NCBI GenBank assembly: GCA_023627715.1
Contig: JAMAHW010000063.1
Location: 62,001-126,000 of the forward strand
Direction: 5' to 3'
Source: Periconia sp. R9002
Taxonomy: Eukaryota; Ascomycota; Dothideomycetes; Pleosporales; Periconiaceae
DNA length: 64,000 nucleotides
The notes below the pieces were generated by a model. The model was not told the DNA's origin. It worked only from the letters and a program-made list of their open reading frames with translations, and made no database searches. Below, in pieces: positions 12,135 to 23,127 of the stretch. Position 1 is the first letter of the stretch. Each line of letters begins with the position of its first letter. A program made the position numbers and the translations under genes.

Positions 12135-14507
12135 GGCCGAACTGGAACGTACGTAGTGAGAAGGGAAGGCGGGTGATGTGATGTAGGAGGCGGAGCGACG
12201 ATGCAGCACGAGACAGGGGTTGATCCAAGCGCGGGCACGGCACCACCAGAATTGATATTGAAGTTGGAAGCTATGCCAGAAAAAGCAGTGCACGATGCCC
12301 TTTGTGCGCTGATAGACGTGGTCTCGCCTCGCATTTGGGGTTGGCCAGTGAGGGCTAAGCGTCGTTATCGCGATGACCCCGGGGCAATTTAGGCACGGCG
12401 GAGTGAAGCTTGAGGATAGGTAGCGGCCGCGATGGTTAACCGCCACCACCAACACCACCACGATCACATCGACAGCACTGGAACCAAAAGAAAAAGAACA
12501 TGAGCAGTGATGGCAACGATTCCAAGATGAAAAGCCACGACTACGACAGGAAAGCAAACGAATCAGGGGGAGAGGCGGAGAAGAAAACCTGGGGGCAGAG
12601 GCTCAAAGCGGGGGGAGAAGTGAAGGGGGAGAGGGGGCAGGCCAGGGTTGGGCAGGCTAGTTGCTACCGTACAGTAAGTACGAGACGAGGTGCCATGTAT
12701 GAAGGTGCAGAAGAGTATAGTTCCTCCGTGCAGGACAGACATACAGCACGACGGGGCCAAGGAGTGTTGAGGGGAGCTCTTAACGCGCTTGATGGAAAAT
12801 GGAGCATGGCCAGTAAGGCGGACCTGTTTTGTGCTGCCGTCAGTGGCAACAGTGGGTAGCCTTTGACAGCGGGTAAAGGTGAGGAATGACGATGGGGATT
12901 GGAATCACGGCAGTCAAAGTCTCAGTCGGTGGGTACATGTGGAGTTGGTTGTTTGCCTAAGCAATTGAACCGTTGCTTGACCGTCCCCGTCGAGGAGTGG
13001 TGTTGGGGAGCTGTGTAAGTACAAGTACTGTACATGAATCAGAAAGCGAGGGAGCAGTTGGAGGGTTACCACGACGGAGCAGTGCACCTGCTCGTCTCGT
13101 TGCATCCATCGTTGACCCGTCGATTCGGATGATGCATAGACAGAAACGCGTGCGACACCAGAAGAAGGAAAGTACTGTAGAAAGGAGAAAAAAAAATTCG
13201 TCGTCACCGTCTGGGATGCTGTTCAGTGTTGGCCAAGGCTCAAGGGCAGGGGCAGGGGCAGGGTTAAAGCGGACAGGGATCAAGGCCAAGGGTAAGGGTC
13301 GCGGTATTTGGTTGAGGCATGCTAGGGTAGTGGCAGCCAATCACGTCGAGGGGCGCATAGCCATATCCTACCCTGGTGTACGCAGATTCAGAAAGAGAGA
13401 AATACGCAGAGTAGAGTAGAGTAGAGTAGAGACCAAACACCCTGTAATATGAATGAGGAGTTGATACCTACATACAGCATTCAGTTCATCTACTTCCTGT
13501 GCAGTGCTGTAGTCGAGTACTGTATTCAAATGGTGCAGGCTGTGTGCAGTAAGTAGGATGGATGGATGGACTCCACCGTCAAGTGCTGCACTGCATTTGC
13601 CAGCGCCCAAGCATCGCAGCGCATCCCTCTCCTCCCCTGCCTGCACTGCAGAGGTACAACCAAACCGGCCCGCTCCCTCTGTTCCCTCCCTCTCTCTCTC
13701 TCTTCCTCCCTAATCACCCGTCCTTCAACTCAACCTTAACTGCTAGCTAGCTGGCTATCGTTATCATTGATTATTCTTAACATCAACCCTTCGCCTTTCC
13801 TCCCCTCCCTCCCTCACTCCCTTCTCCCTCTTCTTCCTCTTCAGCCACTACGTACTTATCCTTCTTTTTTTGCTCCTTCTCTCCGTGTCTCTCTTCCTCT
13901 GTTGGCTCATTATCCGTCTTCCTGTTGCGGCGGGCTGGCTTGTCCGGCTGGCGGCGTTCAACGGTTCGTTGTCGTCTAGCTTTGTCCGTGCCGTAGCCGG
14001 TCTAGTTCTCCACTACTGCTCGAATCATCAACTCTTGGCTTGCCCGACGATCGCCATCACGTCCTTGTTCGAAGCCGCTCTAATTACTACCTACCTACCC
14101 TACCTACATGCTCGTTCTCATCCCCACCCTCAGTCCTCTGTTACTCCTTCCTCGCCCGCCTCACGTCGTCTTCCTTTTTCCCATCCCTCATTTCCTGTTG
14201 CCCGGCCCCGTTTAATCTCATTCGCGCTGCACTCGTTGCTCGCTCGTCTTTCTTCCGCACTTTCTGCTGTGTGCCTCCTGGTGCGCCGTGCACCCACCAC
14301 CCCATCACTCGTCGTTCGTCATCGCCCTCGCGACACCCCTCCCTCACAACCACCATCCGCCTTCTCCATATCATGGCCCTCGCCAACACGCCTCACAGCG
14401 CCTAGAATCTTCGGTCCCCCATCGACCGCTTGCTATGAACGTTCCCTTCAGCTGATGAGCGAGCGACGTTGTTGTGCGAACGCCGAATGCGCCCTCGTTA
14501 ACTCGAC
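12135..14507. other. Divergent promoter and long leader, GPI10 / SNF1-activating kinase
   Basis: 2.4 kb with no gene of its own. The right half (about 13.65-14.35 kb) is strongly C/T-rich on the + strand, as in long fungal leaders. It contains a GTAGA pentamer array at 13411-13432, TGCACTGCA words near 13.58 and 13.64 kb, and a TACCTACC run near 14.09 kb. Long open frames here (up to 213 codons) follow from the skewed composition. Confidence 0.5.
13411..13432. repeat. GTAGA pentanucleotide array
   Basis: About four tandem GTAGA units, a simple microsatellite in the GPI10/kinase promoter. Confidence 0.8.
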
Positions 14508-14511
14508 ATGA
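14373..14511 (+). promoter_or_regulatory. Three upstream ORFs in the kinase leader, two chained by overlap
   Basis: uORF1 14373-14405 encodes 10 residues. uORF2 14435-14455 encodes 6 residues; its TGA shares one base with the ATG of uORF3 (TGATG). uORF3 14455-14511 encodes 18 residues; its TGA overlaps the kinase start codon as ATGA at 14508-14511. These positions are read directly. Such spacing fits translational control by termination and reinitiation, but the transcript start is not known from sequence, so the uORFs may not all be in the mRNA. Confidence 0.55.
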
Positions 14512-17500
14512 ACGCCAACTTTCAAGATGCAGAGCTCGCATTCGCTATGCGCGACGACCCGACTGCGGCCGTGAAAGCCCGAGATGCAGATGCACCACCA
14601 ACCGTGGAACCCATACAGACGCAGGTGCAGGTGCCTTGCGCCGACATTGCCCCTCGCCCTCCCAATGTCGCCCCTGGCGAGCATAGCACCCCAAGCGCTG
14701 GACTCGATGCCTATCCCACGACAAATGGCGAGTCTACGCCCACAGCAAAGACACACGGAGATTCTCCGCCCGAGGCCGACATTACTCCACGCTCTGAGGT
14801 GCCTTCGCATCCAGACGCCATAGCCGAGCATTTTCAGAATCTGAATCGTGACGCAGATGAGGCCGGCTACTTCTCCCCACAACCCCGACGAATCCTCAAA
14901 CCCATATCTGCTGCTCATTCCTCCCCCGCGCCTATGGACGGAGGAGTCCGTGGATATGACGCTTCGACACACATGGTCAGACCCTCCCCTGTTAGGGATT
15001 ATTCCAGCACCTCGACCGCCAGTGTAGCTACTGTACGAGCCAATTCGGTCGATTCACTGCAAGCTTCCACTACCCCCTCCAAACGCCGCGATGGCCCACA
15101 CTATCCGAACCAGTCCTACGCGGCTTTACACTCCCAGCACCATTATCCACCCCATATACACCGTGCAAACAGCACTCACCCCACCCACCACCATTCCGGG
15201 TATTCAGTCTCTCATATATCCACTTTTGGAGCGGAGTATCGCCGTGACATTATGGATTCTGGTTCACGCACCGTTGGCAACTCTCCTGCCAGCAGCCCCG
15301 GGCTCTTTACGTCCAACAGCCCGATTCTTCGCCCTTCCCCACAGTCTGAAGACAATCTATACTCAACCCCATGGCTACATCCTAGCCATAGACAGGCCCC
15401 AAAAGAGACACACATTGCTGATGTCGATGTGGATCCTATCTCCGGACGGAAGATTGTCAATCACTACGAAATCTTCGATGAGCTAGGTCGAGGCGTACAC
15501 GGCAAGGTGAAATTGGGCCGTAATCTGGAGACGGACGATTATGTCGCGATCAAGATTGTGGATCGTTACTCGAAACGTCGCCGTCTAGGCAAGAACACAA
15601 GTCACGAAGACAAGATCAAGAAAGAAATTGCCATCTTAAAGAAAGCCCGTCATCCGAACATAGTCAGTCTCCTCGAGGTGATTGACGACCCGACCATAAA
15701 AAAGGTCTACATTGTGCTCGAGCACGTCTCACGGGGCGAAGTCAAGTGGAGGGCAGACGGTGCGAAGGAGATCTGCCAGGTAGAGTTCAGGCGATATCAG
15801 CGAGAACAGCAAGGCGTGTTTGATAACGAAAACGCAGTCATGGAAGATGAGAAGATCATTAGGCTTGCGCATCAAAAGTTGGAACGCCAAAGACGTCGCC
15901 TAGCCAAAGAACGAAAACAACGGGAAACAGATGCCATTGAACATGAAGCTTGGAGCCTCGAACTAGGTGGAGAATCCGAGGACGAATATTCCGAGACAGA
16001 CGGCAGTTCCCGAGCATCTACCCACGGTGAAATATCAGCCTCGAACATGACGCAGGGCATCTATCACGAAGGGACCAGTGCTGCACAAAGCGCCAACATG
16101 GAAACCGCTTTTCGTTCGAGTACCCCCACCGTTGGCAATCGACCGCCAGATAGTGACCTCGCTACTGGCTTGGAAGGGACCATGTACGGTGCTTACGATA
16201 CGGAGGCTATTCGCGGCCGCACACCTAGCCTTGCAGGGAGTAACTCTTCTCACTTCACCGAAGGAGAAGATGAAGTACCTGAGCATTTCCGCTACGTTCC
16301 CGTGATGACAATACAACAGGCACGTGAGGTGCTGCGTGATACCGTGCTGGGCTTGGAATACCTCCATTACCAAAATGTCATTCATCGCGATATCAAACCG
16401 GCGAACCTTCTACAAACCATGGACGGCCGTATAAAAATATCCGACTTTGGTGTATCGTACCTTGGACGCAGACCCCTTGACGAAGGCAACGGAGATCAAT
16501 CCGAATCTGATGCGCAGGACGCCGATGATGCGATCGAGCTAGCCAAGACAGTGGGCACGCCTGCCTTTTACGCACCAGAGCTTTGCAATACCGACCTCGA
16601 CGCTGATACCCCTCAAATAGACCATAAGATCGATATTTGGGCCCTTGGAGTGACATTGCATTGTCTAATCTACGGGCGTGTTCCCTTCCATGATCAAAAC
16701 CAATGGCTTCTGATGAAGCGCGTAGCGGACGAAGAACCCTACATCTCCAAGTGGCGACTCAAGCCTGTGGCAGACAGTTCGAGCTCTCGTCCCAGTTCCC
16801 ATGGCCGGATGTTCAGCACTCTTACCACTAGCAGAAGGGCGCCACACGATCTAGAATACGAAGAGATAGACGATGACCTTCTGGATCTGTTCGATAAACT
16901 GTTTATCAAGGACCCGCGACGGCGGATATCAATCCAAGAAATCAAACGGCACCCATGGCTTACGCGAGATATCGAAAACTTCCATTCCTGGGTTGAAGAC
17001 ACAGATCCCGACAAATCTTCGCAGGGTGGTAAGATTAAAATCTCAAAGGCCGATATTGACCAGGCTGTCGTTCCCATCACAATCTTGGATCGTGTCAAAC
17101 TGGGCATTCGCAAGGTGACAGAGATTACAAGAAGTCTTACGCGCCAGGGATCGAGAAGGCGAGCACCAAGCACGGCTAGTAGCAGTAACGACGCATTACC
17201 CATAACCGCGAACTCGTCTAGCAGTACCATTAGCCAGGACGGTCGCCGTCCCAGCTTGGGCCCCGGTTTGCCCATTTACGAGGCTCTCAGCAGGTCTCGA
17301 GAACCTGAGCATCCGCTTTCTCAAAGCGTGACGGCCAGCCCCGAGCCTACTGATAAATTTCGATACTTTGAAGGCGCCAATTCTCGTACTGCTTCGCCGG
17401 CACAAAGCACCGAGACTCGTGATAAACCGACTCCAGCCGGTCCAGCGACGAGACCGCATTTACCGGACCGCGCATTTTCGGCTTTGTCTTCCGCTGCATC

Positions 17501-18737
17501 CATACGTACCGTACGTCAATCGGATCTGCTCAATAAGGGTGTTCCAAACTCGCCAGTCCTCCCTCCTGCCCTTCCAGGGACGCCCACCACTCTTGATACT
17601 CCAGGTGGCTCTAATCTTGGAGGTATCTTTGGCGGAATGCCCAAACGCGTTGTGCATGAAGCGAGACCCGAGGGGAAAGGGCTACAGGCGCCTAGAGGCC
17701 AGCATGCAAGGGCTAAATCGATTGACAGGTCATCCGGCCCCCCCGAGGATGCACACACCTGGCCGAGCCTGGCTATTAGCACTGCTAGCGCTTCCGGAGA
17801 GGTCGACCCGCCTGACCTCCTGAAGGAGATGTCGCCAACCCTGCCTCGCGGCCCATCTCCTAGTCCCTCCGATGCACGGGTACCGCATTCTGGAGAGAGG
17901 TCGGCCTCTCGTCAATCCTCTATTTCCTCACTTTCCTCTCGTCTTTACAGGACTTGGGCCAACCAAAGTAGTGAGTTGGACAACGCCCCATCCCTAGACA
18001 TATCGTCACTATCACGTTCGCCGGGTACCCACGATATGTCGAATGAGACGTACAACAAAGCCAAAGATGATTTTGTTCGTCGCAGAGTGATGGAGGAGAA
18101 TGTCAACCGCGAAAGACCATGCCGCCCTGCCTCGGCACTGAGCCAGACAATGTGTCCTCCAAGTCCAGACGACGATCTATTCTTCCAGCGCCAGAAGATG
18201 GAGGAATTCTTGGACGAGCACCACCAACCTCCACCAGACACCAGTCCCGTAAGCTACGGAGATATTACTTCCCAGCCGATGACCTTCACATCTTCATCTT
18301 CGGAAGATCAATTTGCGTCCATGTCGCAATCTACTTCGAACCCGTCTATTCCATCGATTGCCTCTGCAGGTTCGTCTGTGGCCGCGGATGATTGTACAAA
18401 CACAGAGTCTTTCCCTCTCATGACACCTGCAGCATCTGCCGAGTCCTTTGTCAACCAATTTGATACTCCTTCAGAGGATGTTGCTGGATATGACGGCGAC
18501 CATGCGATCGAAAGCGAAGAAGATGATTCATCTGAAGACGAACTTGTCATTTCTATGGGCAGAACAAGAGCCGGCAAGAAGAATCGGAGCTCATCCATCA
18601 CGGTAGCCGAGATCGCCAGGTCTAGCATCCGAGAAGAAGAAGTTGGTAATCGCCGACGATCAGGTCGGAGTGGCAGCAACGGGACTGTGAAGAAAATCCC
18701 TGCCACAGGAACTGAAACCCCTTCTGAACCGATATGA
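14508..18737 (+). CDS. SNF1-activating / CaMKK-like Ser/Thr kinase (Sak1/Elm1/Ssp1 group)
   Basis: Single exon, 1409 residues. About 315 disordered residues precede the catalytic domain, which opens with HYEIFDELGRGVHGKVKLG (glycine loop near residue 327). It continues with VAIKIVD (catalytic Lys), HPNIVSLLEVIDD, HRDIKPANLL (near 626), SDFGVS (near 645), TVGTPAFYAPE (near 685) and IDIWALGVTLHCLIYGRVPF. The GTPAFYAPE activation segment and VIDDP stretch are typical of kinases upstream of SNF1/AMPK (yeast Sak1, Tos3, Elm1; S. pombe Ssp1). A charged insert of about 185 residues splits the domain between the hinge (EHVSRGEVKWR) and the helix before HRD. The roughly 590-residue tail is Ser/Pro-rich and contains an acidic SEEDDSSEDE patch. 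Expected role: phosphorylating the SNF1 T-loop in glucose or stress response. Orthology to one yeast paralogue cannot be assigned. Upstream ORFs may tune translation. Confidence 0.92.
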   Translation: MNANFQDAELAFAMRDDPTAAVKARDADAPPTVEPIQTQVQVPCADIAPRPPNVAPGEHSTPSAGLDAYPTTNGESTPTAKTHGDSPPEADITPRSEVPSHPDAIAEHFQNLNRDADEAGYFSPQPRRILKPISAAHSSPAPMDGGVRGYDASTHMVRPSPVRDYSSTSTASVATVRANSVDSLQASTTPSKRRDGPHYPNQSYAALHSQHHYPPHIHRANSTHPTHHHSGYSVSHISTFGAEYRRDIMDSGSRTVGNSPASSPGLFTSNSPILRPSPQSEDNLYSTPWLHPSHRQAPKETHIADVDVDPISGRKIVNHYEIFDELGRGVHGKVKLGRNLETDDYVAIKIVDRYSKRRRLGKNTSHEDKIKKEIAILKKARHPNIVSLLEVIDDPTIKKVYIVLEHVSRGEVKWRADGAKEICQVEFRRYQREQQGVFDNENAVMEDEKIIRLAHQKLERQRRRLAKERKQRETDAIEHEAWSLELGGESEDEYSETDGSSRASTHGEISASNMTQGIYHEGTSAAQSANMETAFRSSTPTVGNRPPDSDLATGLEGTMYGAYDTEAIRGRTPSLAGSNSSHFTEGEDEVPEHFRYVPVMTIQQAREVLRDTVLGLEYLHYQNVIHRDIKPANLLQTMDGRIKISDFGVSYLGRRPLDEGNGDQSESDAQDADDAIELAKTVGTPAFYAPELCNTDLDADTPQIDHKIDIWALGVTLHCLIYGRVPFHDQNQWLLMKRVADEEPYISKWRLKPVADSSSSRPSSHGRMFSTLTTSRRAPHDLEYEEIDDDLLDLFDKLFIKDPRRRISIQEIKRHPWLTRDIENFHSWVEDTDPDKSSQGGKIKISKADIDQAVVPITILDRVKLGIRKVTEITRSLTRQGSRRRAPSTASSSNDALPITANSSSSTISQDGRRPSLGPGLPIYEALSRSREPEHPLSQSVTASPEPTDKFRYFEGANSRTASPAQSTETRDKPTPAGPATRPHLPDRAFSALSSAASIRTVRQSDLLNKGVPNSPVLPPALPGTPTTLDTPGGSNLGGIFGGMPKRVVHEARPEGKGLQAPRGQHARAKSIDRSSGPPEDAHTWPSLAISTASASGEVDPPDLLKEMSPTLPRGPSPSPSDARVPHSGERSASRQSSISSLSSRLYRTWANQSSELDNAPSLDISSLSRSPGTHDMSNETYNKAKDDFVRRRVMEENVNRERPCRPASALSQTMCPPSPDDDLFFQRQKMEEFLDEHHQPPPDTSPVSYGDITSQPMTFTSSSSEDQFASMSQSTSNPSIPSIASAGSSVAADDCTNTESFPLMTPAASAESFVNQFDTPSEDVAGYDGDHAIESEEDDSSEDELVISMGRTRAGKKNRSSSITVAEIARSSIREEEVGNRRRSGRSGSNGTVKKIPATGTETPSEPI

Positions 18738-20257
18738 GTACATACCACGGCTGTTCATCACAACATCACCTACGCTTCATCTGTACCACTACTTTCCACA
18801 GTTGTCTTTCACGAACCTTCCTACTCACACCAACCATCCGCATACATATGGGCTCGCATGTACTGTATAACTTTTCATTTCACGCCAAAACATCATGGCC
18901 CGGCGGCATATTTTGAAAGCATATACAAAAAAGTATTCTGGCTGACTGCATTCCGAGGAGCTATCAAAAAAGAAAGGGTATTACGAGAAGCGCCACCGAT
19001 CCTGAGCTTGGGGATCATGGCTCTACTCCATCGTTTTCATCGTCTTGTTTTCTTCTATGTTCTGCATGCTATGAGCACCTTTATTCACTATATCCCCTTG
19101 GGCTCGTTGGCTTTGCCTCATTCAATCTTGGTTGTCTTTTCTATTGTTGGGCTGTGTGTGGTTTTACGAAAGTGGGGACGGATGACCCGAGATGAAGAAC
19201 CAATCCTGTACATCTTTCCATCAACGAGGAAAGAGGCAGGCGAGTATGAAATGATGATGATGACGACAACAACGATGGGTTTGGGGCATTTTTCTTTCTC
19301 GATATCTCTTCTCCTTTCTTTTGGAGGTTTCTTCCGGGACCGGTTTTTATGTAGGGAATATCCGCACCCTAGACTTTCTGTCCTTTCTCTGTAGTTTGAG
19401 GTCAGCGGCTTCTATCGTCAGGTTAGAGGGAGGAAGATAGTGATGGTGACTCTTCCTTCTCTGCCTATTGGCGCCGACGAGGGGTTTGGCGTTTTCCGAG
19501 TCACTTTCGCGTCGGCAGGGATTTTGGCAGATTACATTCTGATGTGGGCCGAGGGAAAGGAACGAAGAGATATATCATAATCCCCGATACTTGTCTCTCT
19601 CTTCCTAGTTAATATTGCCTCCAGCTTTCCACATCGTGTATGCCTTGTTGCAGAGTCCGTGTCTCTTTTTCGTCTTTCTTAGGGCCTTTCTCCAAGCCTC
19701 TTGACATCACGCATGTATCTATGTGTTGTATTGTATCAAAATAATCCTATCTTCACTTCAACCACTAGTTTTGCGTCTTCAATACATGAATCATCGCGAG
19801 CATGTGTCGATTTTTATGTTTCTTCACTAAGATTACATTGAGAAGTAAAACATTGGCTATCAATGTTAGCCATCAGCGCGAATACAAGCCCTAGGCTCAC
19901 TTTCGGTAAAATAGCTAAAGGAAATGCATCATTCCTACACACCTCGAGACCAGCGTTCGAATGCCTTTCTTCCTCAACGAAGGGTTTCTTTTCCACTCAG
20001 CATAATGATGTAGAGTAACCAATACGTATGTACGAAAAATCCATAGCGCACAACCATTTCCGAAACTATTAGCGCTGCCCCTCCTGAAAAAGCAAACCTC
20101 TGAATCGACCCCTCTTCACCCACACACCTTACCCAGCAATACAAAAGACCCATCTGACACTTGCAAGGAACCGGTCTGCTATTATTCCTAGAAACAATAA
20201 GACATAGCTACTCCTTGATCATCCCAAAACGGGGACAACACTCCACGCATTCCAAAA
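18738..20257. other. Intergenic region, kinase 3' end to rhodanese start
   Basis: 1.5 kb, T-rich on the + strand at 19.0-19.8 kb. It probably carries the kinase 3' untranslated region and the rhodanese promoter. The longest open frame (178 codons, 18858-19394) is a hydrophobic, domain-free translation of T-rich sequence and is not called. Confidence 0.45.
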
Positions 20258-20698
20258 ATGCCCCGCACATTCCTAATCGACGTGCGAACCCCCACCGAAT
20301 GCCTCTCCACCGGCCTGCTTTCCCTTCCCCGTCCCTCCCCTGACACAAGTATTGTACCGCCGACCATGAACATTGAATACACGCAAATCGGCTCCTTCCC
20401 AGTCATATCTCAGCGCAATCACAGCATTGAAGTCTGCAAGGACGACCGCATCTTGCTGTATTGTCGCTCGGGGAGACGAAGTGGGATTGCAAAAGGGACG
20501 TTGATGGAGATGGGGTTTGACGATGTGAGCAATTTGGGCGGATTTGATGAAGCGAGGGAGTGGTTGGAAAGGGAACTGGAACGGGAACGGGAGGATGAAA
20601 GCCGGAAGACGCCGGTGGGGGACGAAGGGAAGAGGAGGATGGAGAAAAGGGTGAAGGGTTTTGAAGGATTGGTTGCGGGGTTGAAAGGCCTGGAATGA
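20258..20698 (+). CDS. Small single-domain rhodanese-like protein
   Basis: Single exon, 146 residues. It opens directly with the first rhodanese strand (FLIDVRTPTE), has the active-site loop YCRSGRRSG with catalytic Cys at residue 69, and then MGFDDVSNLGGFDEAREWL, the usual final helix. The loop of six residues after Cys fits sulfurtransferase-type rhodaneses (PspE/GlpE-like), which move sulfane sulfur from thiosulfate or persulfides. A charged tail of about 45 residues (RELEREREDES, then MEKRVKGFEGLVAGLKGLE) extends beyond the domain. No targeting peptide is visible, so it is probably cytosolic; an undetected upstream exon cannot be excluded. It converges on the epoxide hydrolase gene. Confidence 0.85.
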   Translation: MPRTFLIDVRTPTECLSTGLLSLPRPSPDTSIVPPTMNIEYTQIGSFPVISQRNHSIEVCKDDRILLYCRSGRRSGIAKGTLMEMGFDDVSNLGGFDEAREWLERELEREREDESRKTPVGDEGKRRMEKRVKGFEGLVAGLKGLE

Positions 20699-21024
20699 GT
20701 GAGTAATGAGATCAGGATTCGAGTGTGTGTATCGATGTCTAGAGGAGTATCAGGTCTCTGATGTGGGCCTGGCCGTGCGACAAAATCCTAGCATCACCCC
20801 CTCCACTTAGAGGACCTCCTTCTCTCCCCTGTCTCGATTTAAAGAGAGTTAGGTAAAGGCTAGGGGAGTATTCAAAGCGCAAGAAGTACCCGCGGCGGCA
20901 AAGTCCTCGGAAACGGAAATAGGAGGGAACAGCAAGAGAACGAAACGACTGAGACGACCAAAGAGAGAATATCATAACAATATATCGACTCAGTATTTCA
21001 CTCTACGAATATAAAGCACACCAT
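20699..21024. other. Convergent 3' intergenic region, rhodanese / epoxide hydrolase
   Basis: 326 bases between converging 3' ends; no feature recognised. Confidence 0.5.
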
Positions 21025-22550
21025 TTACGCCTTCCAAACCTGCTGAACGAAATCCTCGATATCCTGCAACAAAACCTCAGGCCGTTCCACAGCAGCGAAG
21101 TGCCCTCCTGCATGGTGCTCCCTATGCCATACCAGATCCCCCGTCGTTGCAGCCCAACTGCGCGGAATCGGCGCCAGCTCCTTGGGAAACCACGAGAACC
21201 CCAACGGCTTTCGCACGTACCACTTTGGATCTTCGTGAGCGCCGACAACTCCGGGAGTGAAGAGCTGAGAACCCGTGTTATTATTGATTTGACTGAGATG
21301 AAAGAAACGTACCTGTCGGTAAGGATAGATGGATCGCGGAAATGTTTCTGTGAGCCAATATAAAGTGACGGACGCCAGGATCTCGTCAAGTGGAGGGTCT
21401 TGATCTGTCCATGCCAGAAACTTTTCGCCAATCCTTGTTCACGCCTTCCGTTAGCAACCCTCTCTGCGGGACCCGAGGAAGGAGAGGGTATTGGATGTAG
21501 TCCAAACAAGTCAATCAATCATTCACTCACCATGCAAGCAATGAGAGCGGATTAGCGGCCAAAACAAGACCAATCGTGCTCGGTTTAGTGGCGTGGAGCA
21601 ACGCATACGCAGATCCTAGTTTCTTGAACTCGTCTGCTCTCTCTAGACCTTGCCTTTCCCAGTCACTCAGCTCCTTGTCGTCGACGACGCCTTCGGGACG
21701 AGGCATGATGCAGAAATTGACTTTGGTACTCCATCAGTATTCTCGCTTGCAAAACACACACACACAAAAAAAAGAAAGGTGATGCGATGGTAACTCACTG
21801 TGAACCGCTTTGACCGCCTCATACGTCGCACCCATGACCCTCGCCACCTTACTCCCAATATCCCCCCCTTGCACCACAAACCCACCCCCAAATCCCAACT
21901 CGCCCATCAGCGCGTGCAAAACCGCCGCAATGTCCGAGAGCTCAAAGTTCGTCTCGACAGGCGGACCAGAGGAGAAGGCGTACCCTGGCAGCGAGGGCAC
22001 GACGACGTGGTAGGGAAGCGTCTCGGGCGTGTAGCGCTCCTTCAAGATCTCGAGAATGGGAAGGAATTCCATAAAATTTCCCGGCCACCCGTGGAGAAGG
22101 AGGAGTGGGACAGCATCAGGGTTTTGCGAGAATAGCGCGACGAAGTGGATTGTAAGGGGTGCGGTGGAGGCGCTGTTGGGGTTCTCGAGGGGTAGGGTGA
22201 AGTTGGGTACGTTGTTGATTCGGGTTTCGGTTTGTGTCCTATATTTGTTTAACGAGGTAAATGTGAGTAATCTTTTCCTCTCTCTCTCTCTCTCTCTGGG
22301 ACAGTTACTCGCAATTGGGATTGATCTAGATAACGTACCAATCCCACTTCTCCCACTCTTGCTTGGCTTTGCTCAGCCATTCATGAGTGACGCCGAAGCG
22401 TCTATCGCTTTGTTGGTTTTCGTAGGTTTTGCGGCCTACTTTGGATAGTTTGAGCAGCTGCTTGAACTCTTGGAGCTGCTCGGAGGGAATCGAGACTTGG
22501 AAGGGTGTAGGTTTGGAGGGTGCGGACGGAGGGATGGATGAGAAGGACAT
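21025..22550 (-). CDS. Epoxide hydrolase, microsomal-type alpha/beta hydrolase
   Basis: Five exons: 22550-22339, 22238-21799, 21720-21531, 21433-21313, 21264-21025; 400 residues. The N-terminal EHN region (KPTPFQVSIPSEQLQEF, then WDW at the exon 1/2 join) is followed by the oxyanion motif HGWPGNF (His120), then PSLPGYAFSS and the nucleophile elbow QGGDIGSKVA with Asp197. The C-terminus has HHAGGHFAAVERPE with the catalytic His at about 376. This Asp nucleophile, with the His and a cap-domain Tyr, defines hydrolases that open epoxides to vicinal diols. No N-terminal membrane anchor is present, unlike the mammalian enzyme, so it is probably soluble. Introns are 48-100 bases; a CT dinucleotide tract lies in intron 1. 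No neighbouring biosynthetic genes hint at a natural substrate; detoxification is the default inference. Confidence 0.93.
22278..22297. repeat. CT dinucleotide microsatellite in epoxide hydrolase intron 1
   Basis: About ten CT units inside the intron spanning 22239-22338; it reads as AG repeats in the transcript. Confidence 0.85.
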
Positions 22551-23127
22551 GCTGAATACAGAATGCGGCTGATTATGACAGTCGAAATTCTATCAAGTTG
22601 ATACGATGATACAAAATGATAACTGTAAAATTTGAAAAGATAATTGCTTGGTAGAGGAGAATCAATTTTTTGGTTCTCTCTTCCGAACTCTTATATAATT
22701 TACTATCACGATCAATATCCGTGGTGCTGATGATTGCAATGACGAAAATGCTGCAGTGAGACGGGCCAGTAATCATTACTAACTACCCATGCGGATTAAC
22801 AATGAAGCTCAGTTTTGCATTTCCCCAAGGCTGTCGCAATGAAGGGCGTGAAAGCTACAATGTGATGACGTAACCCGGATGACGTTAACTAATTGATGGG
22901 TGTTTGGTGGAAATGTATCCGCACATGTGCAGCAGTTACACCTCCGCGCTGGCCCACCGAGGAATGCAACGAATATAAAGAGATTTGATACTAGCATATT
23001 TTTCGATTTCGCCCCAGTTTTCAAGGTCATCTACTTATGTAGCATTATGTAGCCATTCATCATGCGAATTGTAGTGGGAGTTTGGTACCGCTTGAACGCC
23101 ACGCTATACAATCATAATTTTCATTAC
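22551..23127. other. Epoxide hydrolase promoter and 3' flank of the proline-rich gene
   Basis: 577 bases, AT-rich near 22.6-22.75 kb. No coding potential seen. Confidence 0.45.

Noticed and set aside
13870..14511. 213-codon open frame before the kinase
   Set aside because: Translation is low-complexity Leu/Ser/Pro/Arg from C/T-rich leader DNA, with no domain. Only its last 18 codons (uORF3) are kept, as a regulatory possibility.
16739..17275. 178-codon minus-strand frame
   Set aside because: Shadow of the kinase coding sequence in the opposite strand.
18858..19394. 178-codon hydrophobic frame after the kinase
   Set aside because: Derived from T-rich 3' sequence, no domain, no conserved motif and no sensible start context.
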